Part shown: piece by piece, positions 1 through 7,977 of the stretch | How the letters are laid out: each line of letters begins with the position of its first letter | Numbering within the stretch: position 1 is the first letter of the stretch | Notes under the pieces: model-generated | Database searches by the model: none | What the model saw: only the letters and a program-made list of their open reading frames with translations | Told to the model about the DNA's origin: nothing | Assembly: GCF_037940415.1 (NCBI RefSeq) | Contig: NZ_CP149798.1 | Location: 7,783,001 to 7,847,000, forward strand | Direction: 5' to 3' | DNA: 64,000 nt | DNA from: Streptomyces sp. f51 | GTDB lineage: Bacteria > Actinomycetota > Actinomycetes > Streptomycetales > Streptomycetaceae | Made by a program: the position numbers and the translations under genes

Positions 1-712
1 CGAGCAGTGCGCCGGGCAGCAGGTCCGCCCGGGCCCCGGCGAACTGCCAGAAGGCGTCGATCCGGCCGGCGGCCACGTTCAGCAGATGCAGGGTCGCGGG
101 CACGGACGTCCGCACCACGAGCGCGTCCAGCAGCATCGCGGTGATCGAGGAGCCGACGCGGCGCACGATCGCTTCGTCCTCGTCCGGCCGGGCCTGGCTC
201 GTGGCCACGAGGCTCAGCCCGAGGTCCGTGGTCTCGGAGACGCGCAGCGGCCGGCCGTCGAGGTGGGCGCCGCCGCCCGCGAGCGCGGTGTAGGTCTCGC
301 CGGTCAGCGGCAGGTGGACCGCGGTGAGCACCGGCCGGTTGTCGCGCACGAGTGTGGCGGTCACCGCCCAATCCGGCAGCCCGTGCAGGTGGTTGACGTT
401 GCCCTCGGCCGGATCCACGACCCACCACTCGCCGGAGGGCAGTGCCCCGCCGTCGAGTTCTTCCTCCACCCAGCCGGCCTCCGGGCGCAGAAGCGTCAGG
501 CGGGGGCGCAGGACTTCGAGGGCGGCGTCGTCGTTGGCGGCGAGCGCGCTCATCAGTTCCTCGCGCGTCCGGTGGCGGACCACGCCGCCGAACCGCTCCC
601 GCAGCACCGAGCCTGCCGCACCCACGGCGAGCGCGGTCTGGGCGAGCAGTTCGGCGTCGGACACGGAACCGGTGGCCGTGGTGCTTGCGGTGCTCTGGAT
701 CGATGCGGACAT
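1..712 (-). CDS. Inositol monophosphatase family protein (C-terminus cut by window edge)
   Basis: A Mg-dependent phosphatase of the inositol monophosphatase/FIG superfamily, reading off the left edge, so about 237 N-terminal residues are visible. The metal-binding region reads EWWVVDPAEGNVNHLHG, matching the family motif WxxDPxDGTxNF except that the second Asp is Glu and the Thr is Val. An acidic EEELDGG stretch precedes it. Start ATG at 712 follows a non-coding stretch shared with the divergent LysR gene at 848, the usual arrangement for a LysR regulator and its target. The substrate cannot be told. Sugar phosphates or nucleotide derivatives are as likely as inositol phosphate, and the altered metal motif leaves activity uncertain. 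Confidence 0.82.
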   Translation of the reverse strand, partial: MSASIQSTASTTATGSVSDAELLAQTALAVGAAGSVLRERFGGVVRHRTREELMSALAANDDAALEVLRPRLTLLRPEAGWVEEELDGGALPSGEWWVVDPAEGNVNHLHGLPDWAVTATLVRDNRPVLTAVHLPLTGETYTALAGGGAHLDGRPLRVSETTDLGLSLVATSQARPDEDEAIVRRVGSSITAMLLDALVVRTSVPATLHLLNVAAGRIDAFWQFAGARADLLPGALL

Positions 713-847
713 GGCGGTACTCCCAATTCTCAGCAGGGGATGAGGCCGAGGGCGCGAATGGCGTTGATCTCTGCGCCCCACACCTCGAAGGTATGAGCAG
801 TGGGCATTAACCTCAAGTGCATGTAAAGCACGGCTAGAGTGACTCCC

Positions 848-1771
848 ATGCAACTGGATTTGAACCTGCTCGCCGCGCTCGACGCGCTCCTGGAGGAAGG
901 GAGCGTGACCGGCGCGGCCGACCGCCTGCACGTGACCGCCCCGGCGATGAGCCGAAGCCTCGGCCGGATCCGGAAAACGACGGGCGATCAGATCCTGGTG
1001 CGCACCGGGCGCACCATGACCCCGACGCCGTACGCGATCGCCGTCCGGGAACAGGTCCACGACCTGCTCCAGCAGGTCCAGGGCGTGCTGGCGCCGAGCC
1101 GTGAACTCGATCTCGCGACCCTGGAGCGCACCTTCACGCTCCGCTGGCACGACTCCCTCGTCGCCCTCGGCGGCCCCGCACTCCTCGCGGAAGTACGCAG
1201 GCAGGCACCGGGCGTACGGTTGCGCTTCATCGCGGAATCGAGCGTCGACACCCCCGGGCTGCGGCGCGGTGAAGTCGACCTGGAGGCGAACGCGAACCGC
1301 CCGGCCCAGCCCGAGATCCGCGCCGACCAGGTGGCCGAGACCCGCCAGGTCGTCGTCATGCGGCAAGGGCACCCGCTCGCCCGTGCCGAAGCGGTCACCG
1401 CCGCGCGGTACGCCGAGGCCGAGCACATCACCATCTCGCGGCGCGGAAGGTTCGACAACGCGCTCGACGAGGCCCTGGCACGGCTCGGCCTCACCCGGCG
1501 CGTGGTGGCGACCGCGCCCACCGAACGGGCCGGTTTCGAGTTCGTGCGCGAGTCCGACCTCCTCGTCACGGCCCCCGAATCCACGACACTCTCGGCCGCC
1601 GCGGATCTCGGCCTGGTCCTTCTCCCCCTCCCGTTCGAACTGCCCCCGGCCCCGGTGTACTTGTCGTGGCACCAGCGCTACGACACCGACCCCGCACACG
1701 TGTGGCTACGCGCCCTGGCACGGACCGCACTGGCCGGTCCGGGGAGGGGGCGGGATCAGGTAACGCACTGA
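848..1771 (+). CDS. LysR family transcriptional regulator
   Basis: A 307-residue LysR-type regulator. An N-terminal winged helix (residues 1-62, with GSVTGAADRLHVTAPAMSRS as recognition helix) is followed by a periplasmic-binding-protein-like effector domain from about residue 90. I chose ATG 848 over the in-frame GTG at 839 because MQLDLNLLAALDALL is the normal family N-terminus. It is divergent from the inositol monophosphatase gene with 135 bp between the starts, so it probably controls that gene and itself. The tail after about residue 290 is unremarkable, and its stop codon abuts a remnant of an unrelated gene family. Confidence 0.9.
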   Translation: MQLDLNLLAALDALLEEGSVTGAADRLHVTAPAMSRSLGRIRKTTGDQILVRTGRTMTPTPYAIAVREQVHDLLQQVQGVLAPSRELDLATLERTFTLRWHDSLVALGGPALLAEVRRQAPGVRLRFIAESSVDTPGLRRGEVDLEANANRPAQPEIRADQVAETRQVVVMRQGHPLARAEAVTAARYAEAEHITISRRGRFDNALDEALARLGLTRRVVATAPTERAGFEFVRESDLLVTAPESTTLSAAADLGLVLLPLPFELPPAPVYLSWHQRYDTDPAHVWLRALARTALAGPGRGRDQVTH

Positions 1772-1836
1772 GTTCTGGCCGGGTGAGCGGAGGACTTGGT
1801 CGCCTTCCTGAACCGGGATCTGCTGTTCGGAGCTGT
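1772..1836 (+). pseudogene. Remnant of the AbiE-partner-like family (paralog of 14558-14971)
   Basis: Starting right after the LysR stop, about 65 bp align with the gene at 14558 (its positions 14762-14826). The translation reads VLAG, a stop, AEDLVAFLNRDLLFG, against VLAEGQCQDLVAFLNRDLLLG in the intact paralog. The LVAFLNRDLL core is essentially identical in DNA, and sequence on both sides is unrelated. It is non-functional, and probably a deletion or recombination scar. Confidence 0.6.
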
Positions 1837-2561
1837 GTCGGCTGGCCGCGTGAACCTGACTGCCTGCACCGCTGACTCCTTCGCCAATCGGCACCCAGTA
1901 CCTCTTCGTGATCACAGACGGTCCATTGGATGTGCAGTGCACAGTTGCTCTTGGGTATGCAAAGCAATGGGTGGTGTTCGTTGAGGTCCACGGACAGCAC
2001 GTGTCGAGGTCTGGCCGTGGGCTGCGCTTGTGTGCTCATTTCGTCAACCGCCCTTCGACCGAAGTGATTTGAAGCAGGGTTGACCTGCTGCTCCGAGCTC
2101 ACATCGCCACCTGGAAATGGCCGAAATCCGGCCAAGTTCTGTGAGGTGAACGTGGACCGCCCTGTCCCTCCGGTACCCGGGAGGCGCACGGAGGATCCAT
2201 ACGGTGCTGGGCTGTGGGTCGCCGGGACCTCGGTGGTGGACCTTTGGGTGACAGGTGATTTCACGCCAACGCAATCACCGGCTTATCGAACCTCCGTACG
2301 GTATGTCTGCGTAAGGTGGCGCTGTGCATGACGAGGAACCTGACCAGTTCTGTGTCCGCGCACGTCATTCGGCGACCGGGGGAACACTGTCGCTCACGGG
2401 GATGAGTTGCGTCGCCATGCCGCCTTGCCGGCTCGGCACGCGTATCGATGTGGTTGGTTCGGCGTGCTCCTGAGCACTCTTCAGAAGCAGCTCGCCATGC
2501 TCCGCTGTTCGACCGTTCCTCGGGCTCGTACCCCCCAGTGAACGCAGAAAGGGATGCCTTC
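1837..2561. other. Non-coding stretch before the toxin gene
   Basis: No ORF here shows convincing codon bias or family resemblance. Local GC is lower than in neighbouring genes, as expected for decayed or promoter DNA. It contains the 30-bp box at 2122-2151 that recurs upstream of the second toxin remnant, and presumably the toxin promoter between about 2280 and 2540. Confidence 0.5.
2122..2151 (+). repeat. Short box shared with 43891-43920
   Basis: CGAAATCCGGCCA at 2122-2134 is identical to 43891-43903. Similarity continues in degenerate form to a shared TGAAC end, with equal spacing in both copies. Each copy lies on the 5-prime side of a HINT-toxin sequence. Two copies are too few to decide between a recombination scar, a conserved leader and chance. 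Confidence 0.4.
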
Positions 2562-5500
2562 TTGCACCCCAGACCATGGTTCCGGCTGCCCGCGGCACGA
2601 AGATCGCGCAAGCTCACCTCCGCCGTCACCTCTACGGCTGCACTGGCGGTTCTGGCCGCTCTCGCGGTGCAGCCCGGCTCGACCAGGCCCCAAAGCGAGC
2701 CGGTGGCCGACTCCTACCCCTGGTACGACGACACCACCGCCGAGCAACTGCGTCAGGACCAGTGCCTGATGGCCGACGTACTGCGCCTGGGCGGCCCGTC
2801 GATGACCGCGACCGCGCAGGACGGCCTCAATCAGACGCCGGACAAGCTCCATGTCCTGGCCGACCGCAAGAACTGGGAACGGACACCGCTCGCCGTCGCG
2901 TACGACAACGACCGCGACGCGGCGGGCAAGGAGATGGACGCCCTTTCCGCTCAGCGGGAAGCCTGGCAGAAGCCTCTGAACGGTCTTGCGACTCCCGGCG
3001 GATTCACCGACACCGACTTCCACCAGCCGCCCGACGGCGACAAGAGCTTCTACTCCCAGACCGGGCTGTCCGCCTGGGTCGCCGACCGGTTCTGGAAGAC
3101 CGACTCCGACTTCTACGACGACGCCACCCCGAAAGCCGACGACGCGACCCTCAAGGCCGTCGACCAGGTGGGCAACCCCCTCTACGGGAAGGACCCCGAT
3201 CCCACCGGGACGACTCAGGCGGAGTGGAATCGCACGCTCGCCGAGCGCAGCGCCTTTCAGTGGATGCACGGGGGGCCCGCGGCGAACGCCGGCGCGGACG
3301 ACGCCCGTCTTTTCCTGTCCTCCGGTGGCTTTCCGCGCAGCGCGCCGCAGCAGGGCACGCCGGAGTACCGCATCGCCGTCGAGGACGTGAAGTCCCGCTT
3401 CGCCGCGTGTGGTTGGCGGGATCCGGTCGACCCGGACGGCGTGCTGGGCGACATCACTTCCATGGCGGCCGGCGAGTGGCAGCAGGAGGTCGCCTCGCAG
3501 GCCGCTCAGCGCAACCAGGTCCTGGGCGCGAACAAGGACGCGGTCAACGCCCTGTCCAAGGGCGCGAAGGCTTTGAGCGACATGCTGGGCCAGTCCTGGA
3601 CCGCGGACCATCTCACCCGGTGGCAGGACTACTGGATGCCGGGCGGTCTGGGCTGGGTGGGCGACAGCCCCACCGTCATCGAGGTGCACGCCGCGAAGGA
3701 CAAGTGTCTCGACGTCCAGGGCGGCAAGAAGGACACCGGCACGCCGGTTCAGGTGTATACGTGCAACGGCTCCGCAGCACAGAAGTGGGTGCTCCTGGGC
3801 AGCGAGGACAAGCTGCACCTGCAGAACGTCAACTCCCTCAAGTGCCTGGACGTGGCCGGGAACAACACGGCGAACGGCACGACCATCCAGATCTCGTCGT
3901 GCAAGGAGTCCACGTCGCAGACCTGGTCGTCCGAACTGCGCGGTGCCACCAGCCTGAAGAGCGTCGGTACGGGCAAGTGCCTGGACCTGCACACCTTTGA
4001 CAACGGCAACGACGCCAAGCTCTACACCTGCAACGACACCCCTGCGCAGCAGTTCGACATCAAGCCGTCCGGCCACAACGGCACCGGACAGCTGGACTAC
4101 CCGGACAAGGCGCAGTTCACGAAGGCGACGAACGGCGTGGCCGCCGCGCAGGCCGCCGCGAAGAAGCAACTGACTGTCCTGAAGGCTCAGCTCGCTGCCG
4201 CGCAGAAGGCATCGACCACCTCGGACACGGCCGTTCAGGCTGCCTACGGCATCGCCGACACCAACGGCGCGCCGCGCGGCCGCGGTCTGCTCGTCGGGCA
4301 GCAGAAGGACCAGGTCACACAGGGAGCCGCCGCCGCGCTCGCAGCGCTGGAGAAGGCCGGTGAGACCGCCGAGGCGGCCACCCGCGCCTCCGCCGGCGAC
4401 AGCGCGACCATCACGCAGCGCGCGCTGGCCCAGGCCGCCCAGGCGAAGGCCGAGTTCCGCAAGAAGGCCGCCGAGACCGCCGAGCTCCAGGCGAAGGCCG
4501 CAGCCGACGCGGCCAAAACCCACCGGGACAACGCCAAGAAGGACAAGGAGACTGCGGAGGCCAGGCTCACCGACGCGCTGAAGGCCGAGGGCGACGCCAA
4601 GGCGGCCGCCGCCGACGCACACGCCAAGCGGCTTGCGGCGGAGGCCGAGGAGAAGACGGCCAAGGCGGAGAAGGAGACGGCCGCCGTCAAGCGGTCCGAG
4701 GCCGCCGCGCACAAGAAGAACGCCGAGTCCCAGGCCACGAAGGCGAAGGGCGCCAAGGACAAGGCCGAGACCGCGGAGAAGACCGCCCAGGACCGGCGCG
4801 ACGACGCGGTCAAGGCGAAGGACCACGCCAAGTCCCTGCGCGACGACGCCTGGGACGCCGAGCAGAAGGCTGACGCCGCCCGCGCGAAGGCCGACGCCAA
4901 GGACGCCTACGCCGACTCCCTGGATTCCGGTGACGCGGCGACCGCGGCCCGCACCGCCGCGAACGACGCCGACCAGGCGGCCGACGACGCCGAAACCGCT
5001 GCGGGCAAAGCCCGCTCCGAGGCCGACGCCGCCACCAAGGCGGCAGCCGACGCGGACGCCGCGGCCACCCGCGCCGAGGCCGCCGCCAAACGTGCCCGCT
5101 CCGACGCGGACGCCGCCCAGGCCGACAAGCTGAAGGCCGACGCCGCGGTCAAGACCGCCACCAGCGCGGTCGCCGACGCCATCAAGGCATCCAAGGACGC
5201 CTCCGACCAGGCCAAGACCGCGGTCAAGCTCGCCGACGAAGCCGAACAGCACGCCAAGGACGCCAAGACCCAGGCCGACAGTGCCAGCACGGAGGCGGCC
5301 AAGGCACTCGCGGCGTCAGCCAAAGCCGCCGGCTACGCCCACGTCACCGCCCAGGCCGCAGTCGACGCCGGAGGAGCCGCGAAACGGGTCGCCGACCCGG
5401 CCAACGACGCCATCCAGCTCGGCTCCGCCTACCTCGACGCCGACTCCGCGGCCGGCCTCGTCGTCCTGACCGGACAGGGCTCGAAGACGATCGCCGAACA

Positions 5501-7457
5501 GCAGCAGGCCGTCGCCCAGGCGCACGCCACGAACGCCGCCGCCGAGGCCCAGGCCGCCAAGAACCTCGCCGACCAGGCCAAGGGCGACACCAAGGAGGCC
5601 TACCAGCACGCGGCCAACGCCGCCGGATACGCCGCGGACGCCCGCACGTACGCGAAGGACGCCCTCGGCTACGCCGCAGGCGCCGCCAAGGCAGCCTCCG
5701 CAGCAGCGGTCTCGCTGGCCCGCACCATCGACTACGACACACAGGCCACCACCGACGCAGCCGCCGCCGACACGGCCGCGGGCAACGCCGAGGGCTACGC
5801 CAAGGACGCCCGCGACTCCGCCGACGCAGCCGAACTCGACGCCTCCGCGGCCCGCTCAGCCGCCGCCCAGGCCGAACAGGACGCCGAGGACGCCCGTGCC
5901 GCCGCTACCCGCGCCGACACGGCCGCCACCGAGGCCGAACAGGCCGCGAAGGACGCCGACAAGTACGCCACGGAGGCGCAGGAGGCCGCCGACAGGGCCG
6001 AGAAGGCGGAGAAGGCGAAGCAGATCAACGACGGAACCGTTCCCGACGAGAACGGCCACTCGATCGGCAACGTCTTCCACGTCATCGACCACATCGAGAA
6101 AATCGGCGACCCGGAGGTCGTCAAGAAGTCCGACGGCTGCGACCACTGGTGGACCCCCCTCACCTACACGGGCAACTGCACGATCACCTCGAAGATCAAG
6201 TACAGGGCCGTTGTCGACCTGTACCTGTGCAGTGCCGAGGGCATCGACCCGCAGAAGCTCATGTGTCCCCCGGGCGCGACGCATTACCTCAAGACGATCA
6301 CCACCGGCGAACTGTCCCAGGAGGTCACGCACACCATCACGATCGCCGAGTGGCAGGATGGCGTCGATCCCGTCGACATCCTCTTCGGCAGCTGGATCAA
6401 GTGCGCCCAGAAGTTCACCTCCGGTTTCGAGCGCGGCAGCTGGAGCGGCTGCGCCTGGGCGTCCCTGGACGTCGCGGGCCTGTTTGCTGGCAAGATCATC
6501 AGACCCATCGCCGAAGCGGTCAAAGCAGCGGACGTGGCCGCCCGGACCGGGATCAGGTTTACGGACGCGTGGAAGGCGCTGCGCGCCCTCAAACTGCCGG
6601 AAGATGCCGTCGCCGGCATCTTCAAGACACTTGGCCAGAGATTGCGTGGACTCTGTCTGAAGGACAGCTTCCCCGCTGCGACTCCCGTACTGCTCGCGGA
6701 TGGCTCGGTCAAGCGCATCGACGCGGTCAACGTCGGCGATCAACTGCTCGCAACTGACCCGGACGCCGGTACGACTGTGCCTGAACCGGTCACGTCGACC
6801 TTCTCTCACTCAGTAGACCGGCTCCTGCAGATCTCCTTCGCTGACGGCGGAAGGATACTGACCACGCCGGGACACCGAATGTACGTTCCGGGCCGTGGCT
6901 GGGTACACGCCTCCAGCCTGCACAGGCGGGACTCGCTCCGGACTCCGACCGGTGCCCTGCACCGGGTGGTCGGTATCCGCCCCGTGGATGCACCGCAGCA
7001 GGTGTGGGACCTGAGCATCGCCGACCTCCACACCTTCTACGTACTCGCGAGCCAGACTCCCGTGCTGGTCCACAACGTCGACTGCCCTGTTTACTATGCG
7101 GAATACCCCGGTGGGGCTTCGATCGTCGCGGACATCGACAAGGACGGTCTCTTCGGACTTGCCATCGAGGCGATCAAGGATGTACCCCCCAGAGGCAGTG
7201 AGATGTTCAACGCCGCGCTCGCGCATTTCGGCGATGCGGTGAAAGGCATAAAGGGATACTGGCAAGACGGAGGTACGCTCAGCGATAACCTGGACTCCTT
7301 CAACGCAGCCGTACGGGGCGGCGCATCGCTTGAGGAAGCGGCACTGTCAACGTTCACGGGCAAAATGGCCTCGCGAGCAGGTTTCTCGAAGGTGGAGATA
7401 ACTGAACTCAGAGGCATGCCGGGGCACTACACAAACGTGGGGGCGACCTTCCGTTAG
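2562..7457 (+). CDS. Secreted polymorphic toxin with ricin lectin, coiled coil and C-terminal HINT-toxin module
   Basis: A 1631-residue secreted protein. I chose TTG 2562 because GAAAGGGA lies about 9 bp upstream and a signal peptide follows at once (basic start, hydrophobic AALAVLAALAV at about residues 24-36). An in-frame GTG at 2538 is possible. Order: an unassigned N-terminal domain (about 43-370); a ricin-type beta-trefoil (about 372-503) with repeated KCLDV and QxW-like motifs; an Ala/Lys/Glu/Asp-rich coiled coil (about 517-1157); a Cys-bearing spacer; a HINT autoprocessing domain (about 1365-1505) beginning CLKDSFPAATPVLLADGS and ending LVHN; then a toxin domain of about 125 residues. 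The HINT domain presumably releases the C-terminal toxin after export. That toxin matches no family I recognise. The small gene at 7567 is the likely immunity gene. Confidence 0.88.
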   Translation: MHPRPWFRLPAARRSRKLTSAVTSTAALAVLAALAVQPGSTRPQSEPVADSYPWYDDTTAEQLRQDQCLMADVLRLGGPSMTATAQDGLNQTPDKLHVLADRKNWERTPLAVAYDNDRDAAGKEMDALSAQREAWQKPLNGLATPGGFTDTDFHQPPDGDKSFYSQTGLSAWVADRFWKTDSDFYDDATPKADDATLKAVDQVGNPLYGKDPDPTGTTQAEWNRTLAERSAFQWMHGGPAANAGADDARLFLSSGGFPRSAPQQGTPEYRIAVEDVKSRFAACGWRDPVDPDGVLGDITSMAAGEWQQEVASQAAQRNQVLGANKDAVNALSKGAKALSDMLGQSWTADHLTRWQDYWMPGGLGWVGDSPTVIEVHAAKDKCLDVQGGKKDTGTPVQVYTCNGSAAQKWVLLGSEDKLHLQNVNSLKCLDVAGNNTANGTTIQISSCKESTSQTWSSELRGATSLKSVGTGKCLDLHTFDNGNDAKLYTCNDTPAQQFDIKPSGHNGTGQLDYPDKAQFTKATNGVAAAQAAAKKQLTVLKAQLAAAQKASTTSDTAVQAAYGIADTNGAPRGRGLLVGQQKDQVTQGAAAALAALEKAGETAEAATRASAGDSATITQRALAQAAQAKAEFRKKAAETAELQAKAAADAAKTHRDNAKKDKETAEARLTDALKAEGDAKAAAADAHAKRLAAEAEEKTAKAEKETAAVKRSEAAAHKKNAESQATKAKGAKDKAETAEKTAQDRRDDAVKAKDHAKSLRDDAWDAEQKADAARAKADAKDAYADSLDSGDAATAARTAANDADQAADDAETAAGKARSEADAATKAAADADAAATRAEAAAKRARSDADAAQADKLKADAAVKTATSAVADAIKASKDASDQAKTAVKLADEAEQHAKDAKTQADSASTEAAKALAASAKAAGYAHVTAQAAVDAGGAAKRVADPANDAIQLGSAYLDADSAAGLVVLTGQGSKTIAEQQQAVAQAHATNAAAEAQAAKNLADQAKGDTKEAYQHAANAAGYAADARTYAKDALGYAAGAAKAASAAAVSLARTIDYDTQATTDAAAADTAAGNAEGYAKDARDSADAAELDASAARSAAAQAEQDAEDARAAATRADTAATEAEQAAKDADKYATEAQEAADRAEKAEKAKQINDGTVPDENGHSIGNVFHVIDHIEKIGDPEVVKKSDGCDHWWTPLTYTGNCTITSKIKYRAVVDLYLCSAEGIDPQKLMCPPGATHYLKTITTGELSQEVTHTITIAEWQDGVDPVDILFGSWIKCAQKFTSGFERGSWSGCAWASLDVAGLFAGKIIRPIAEAVKAADVAARTGIRFTDAWKALRALKLPEDAVAGIFKTLGQRLRGLCLKDSFPAATPVLLADGSVKRIDAVNVGDQLLATDPDAGTTVPEPVTSTFSHSVDRLLQISFADGGRILTTPGHRMYVPGRGWVHASSLHRRDSLRTPTGALHRVVGIRPVDAPQQVWDLSIADLHTFYVLASQTPVLVHNVDCPVYYAEYPGGASIVADIDKDGLFGLAIEAIKDVPPRGSEMFNAALAHFGDAVKGIKGYWQDGGTLSDNLDSFNAAVRGGASLEEAALSTFTGKMASRAGFSKVEITELRGMPGHYTNVGATFR

Positions 7458-7566
7458 GTCACCTGTCCTCGGTATTCACAGCTGGAGGAAACGAGTTGGG
7501 GCGGGTATCGTATGGCCACATCCCGCCCCAGCGTCGTCACGCATGGATCGGAAAGTCGGACACGAG

Positions 7567-7833
7567 ATGAGTGAGATGGAAATTCTTGTCGGTGAGCTGA
7601 AGGCCGCTCACGCCGACGGAAAAGGTGCAATAGAACTCGCATTGCTCGCCAGGGACAAACTGGGTTCAGGGTTCCGCGCCGTCCCGTTCATCGCATCCTT
7701 CCGTCTCGCTTTCGGCATACCGCTGCCCGTTCTGCAGCGGGCGCAAGCATGGGAGAGGTTCGGCTTGGGGAGCGTCCACATCTCCGACGAGGAGTTCACG
7801 AGCCTCCTCTCACCATGGCTCACCCATGAGTGA
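7567..7833 (+). CDS. Probable immunity protein for the upstream HINT toxin
   Basis: An 88-residue soluble, mostly helical protein without a signal peptide, about 110 bp after the toxin stop and on the same strand. ATG 7567 has GGA 8 bp upstream; an in-frame ATG at 7543 lacks a ribosome binding site. No known domain is recognised. The sequence has a helical middle (ELALLARDKLGSGFRAVPF) and an acidic C-terminal half. The immunity assignment rests on position, size and cytoplasmic nature, following the general layout of polymorphic toxin loci, not on homology. A hairpin follows directly. Confidence 0.6.
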   Translation: MSEMEILVGELKAAHADGKGAIELALLARDKLGSGFRAVPFIASFRLAFGIPLPVLQRAQAWERFGLGSVHISDEEFTSLLSPWLTHE

Positions 7834-7837
7834 AGAG

Positions 7838-7854
7838 CCTTCGGGACCCGAAGG
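7838..7854. terminator. Hairpin after the toxin/immunity pair
   Basis: CCTTCGGG and CCCGAAGG form a perfect 8-bp stem around one A, starting a few bases after the immunity stop codon. There is no U-run, as is common in Streptomyces. The next gene converges from the right, so the hairpin could serve both directions. Confidence 0.5.
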
Positions 7855-7977
7855 GCCTGTCGACCGAACGGGCTGACGCCGTGAAGCAGGGGCGTGGAAA
7901 CCGCCCGGCCCTGTGTCCCGTCCCGGCCGCCTGCGGCGCAAGGCTGCGCGCCGCGACGAGCCCCGGCCGACGCCGTC

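Noticed and set aside
2481..5252. A 923-codon minus-strand frame across the toxin gene
   Set aside because: Its Gly/Leu/Val-rich monotony is the reverse-complement shadow of the Ala-rich coiled-coil region. No family resemblance.
6654..7079. HINT domain as a true self-splicing intein
   Set aside because: There is no C-extein homologous to a host protein and the following residue after LVHN is Val. The context is the processing domain of a polymorphic toxin.
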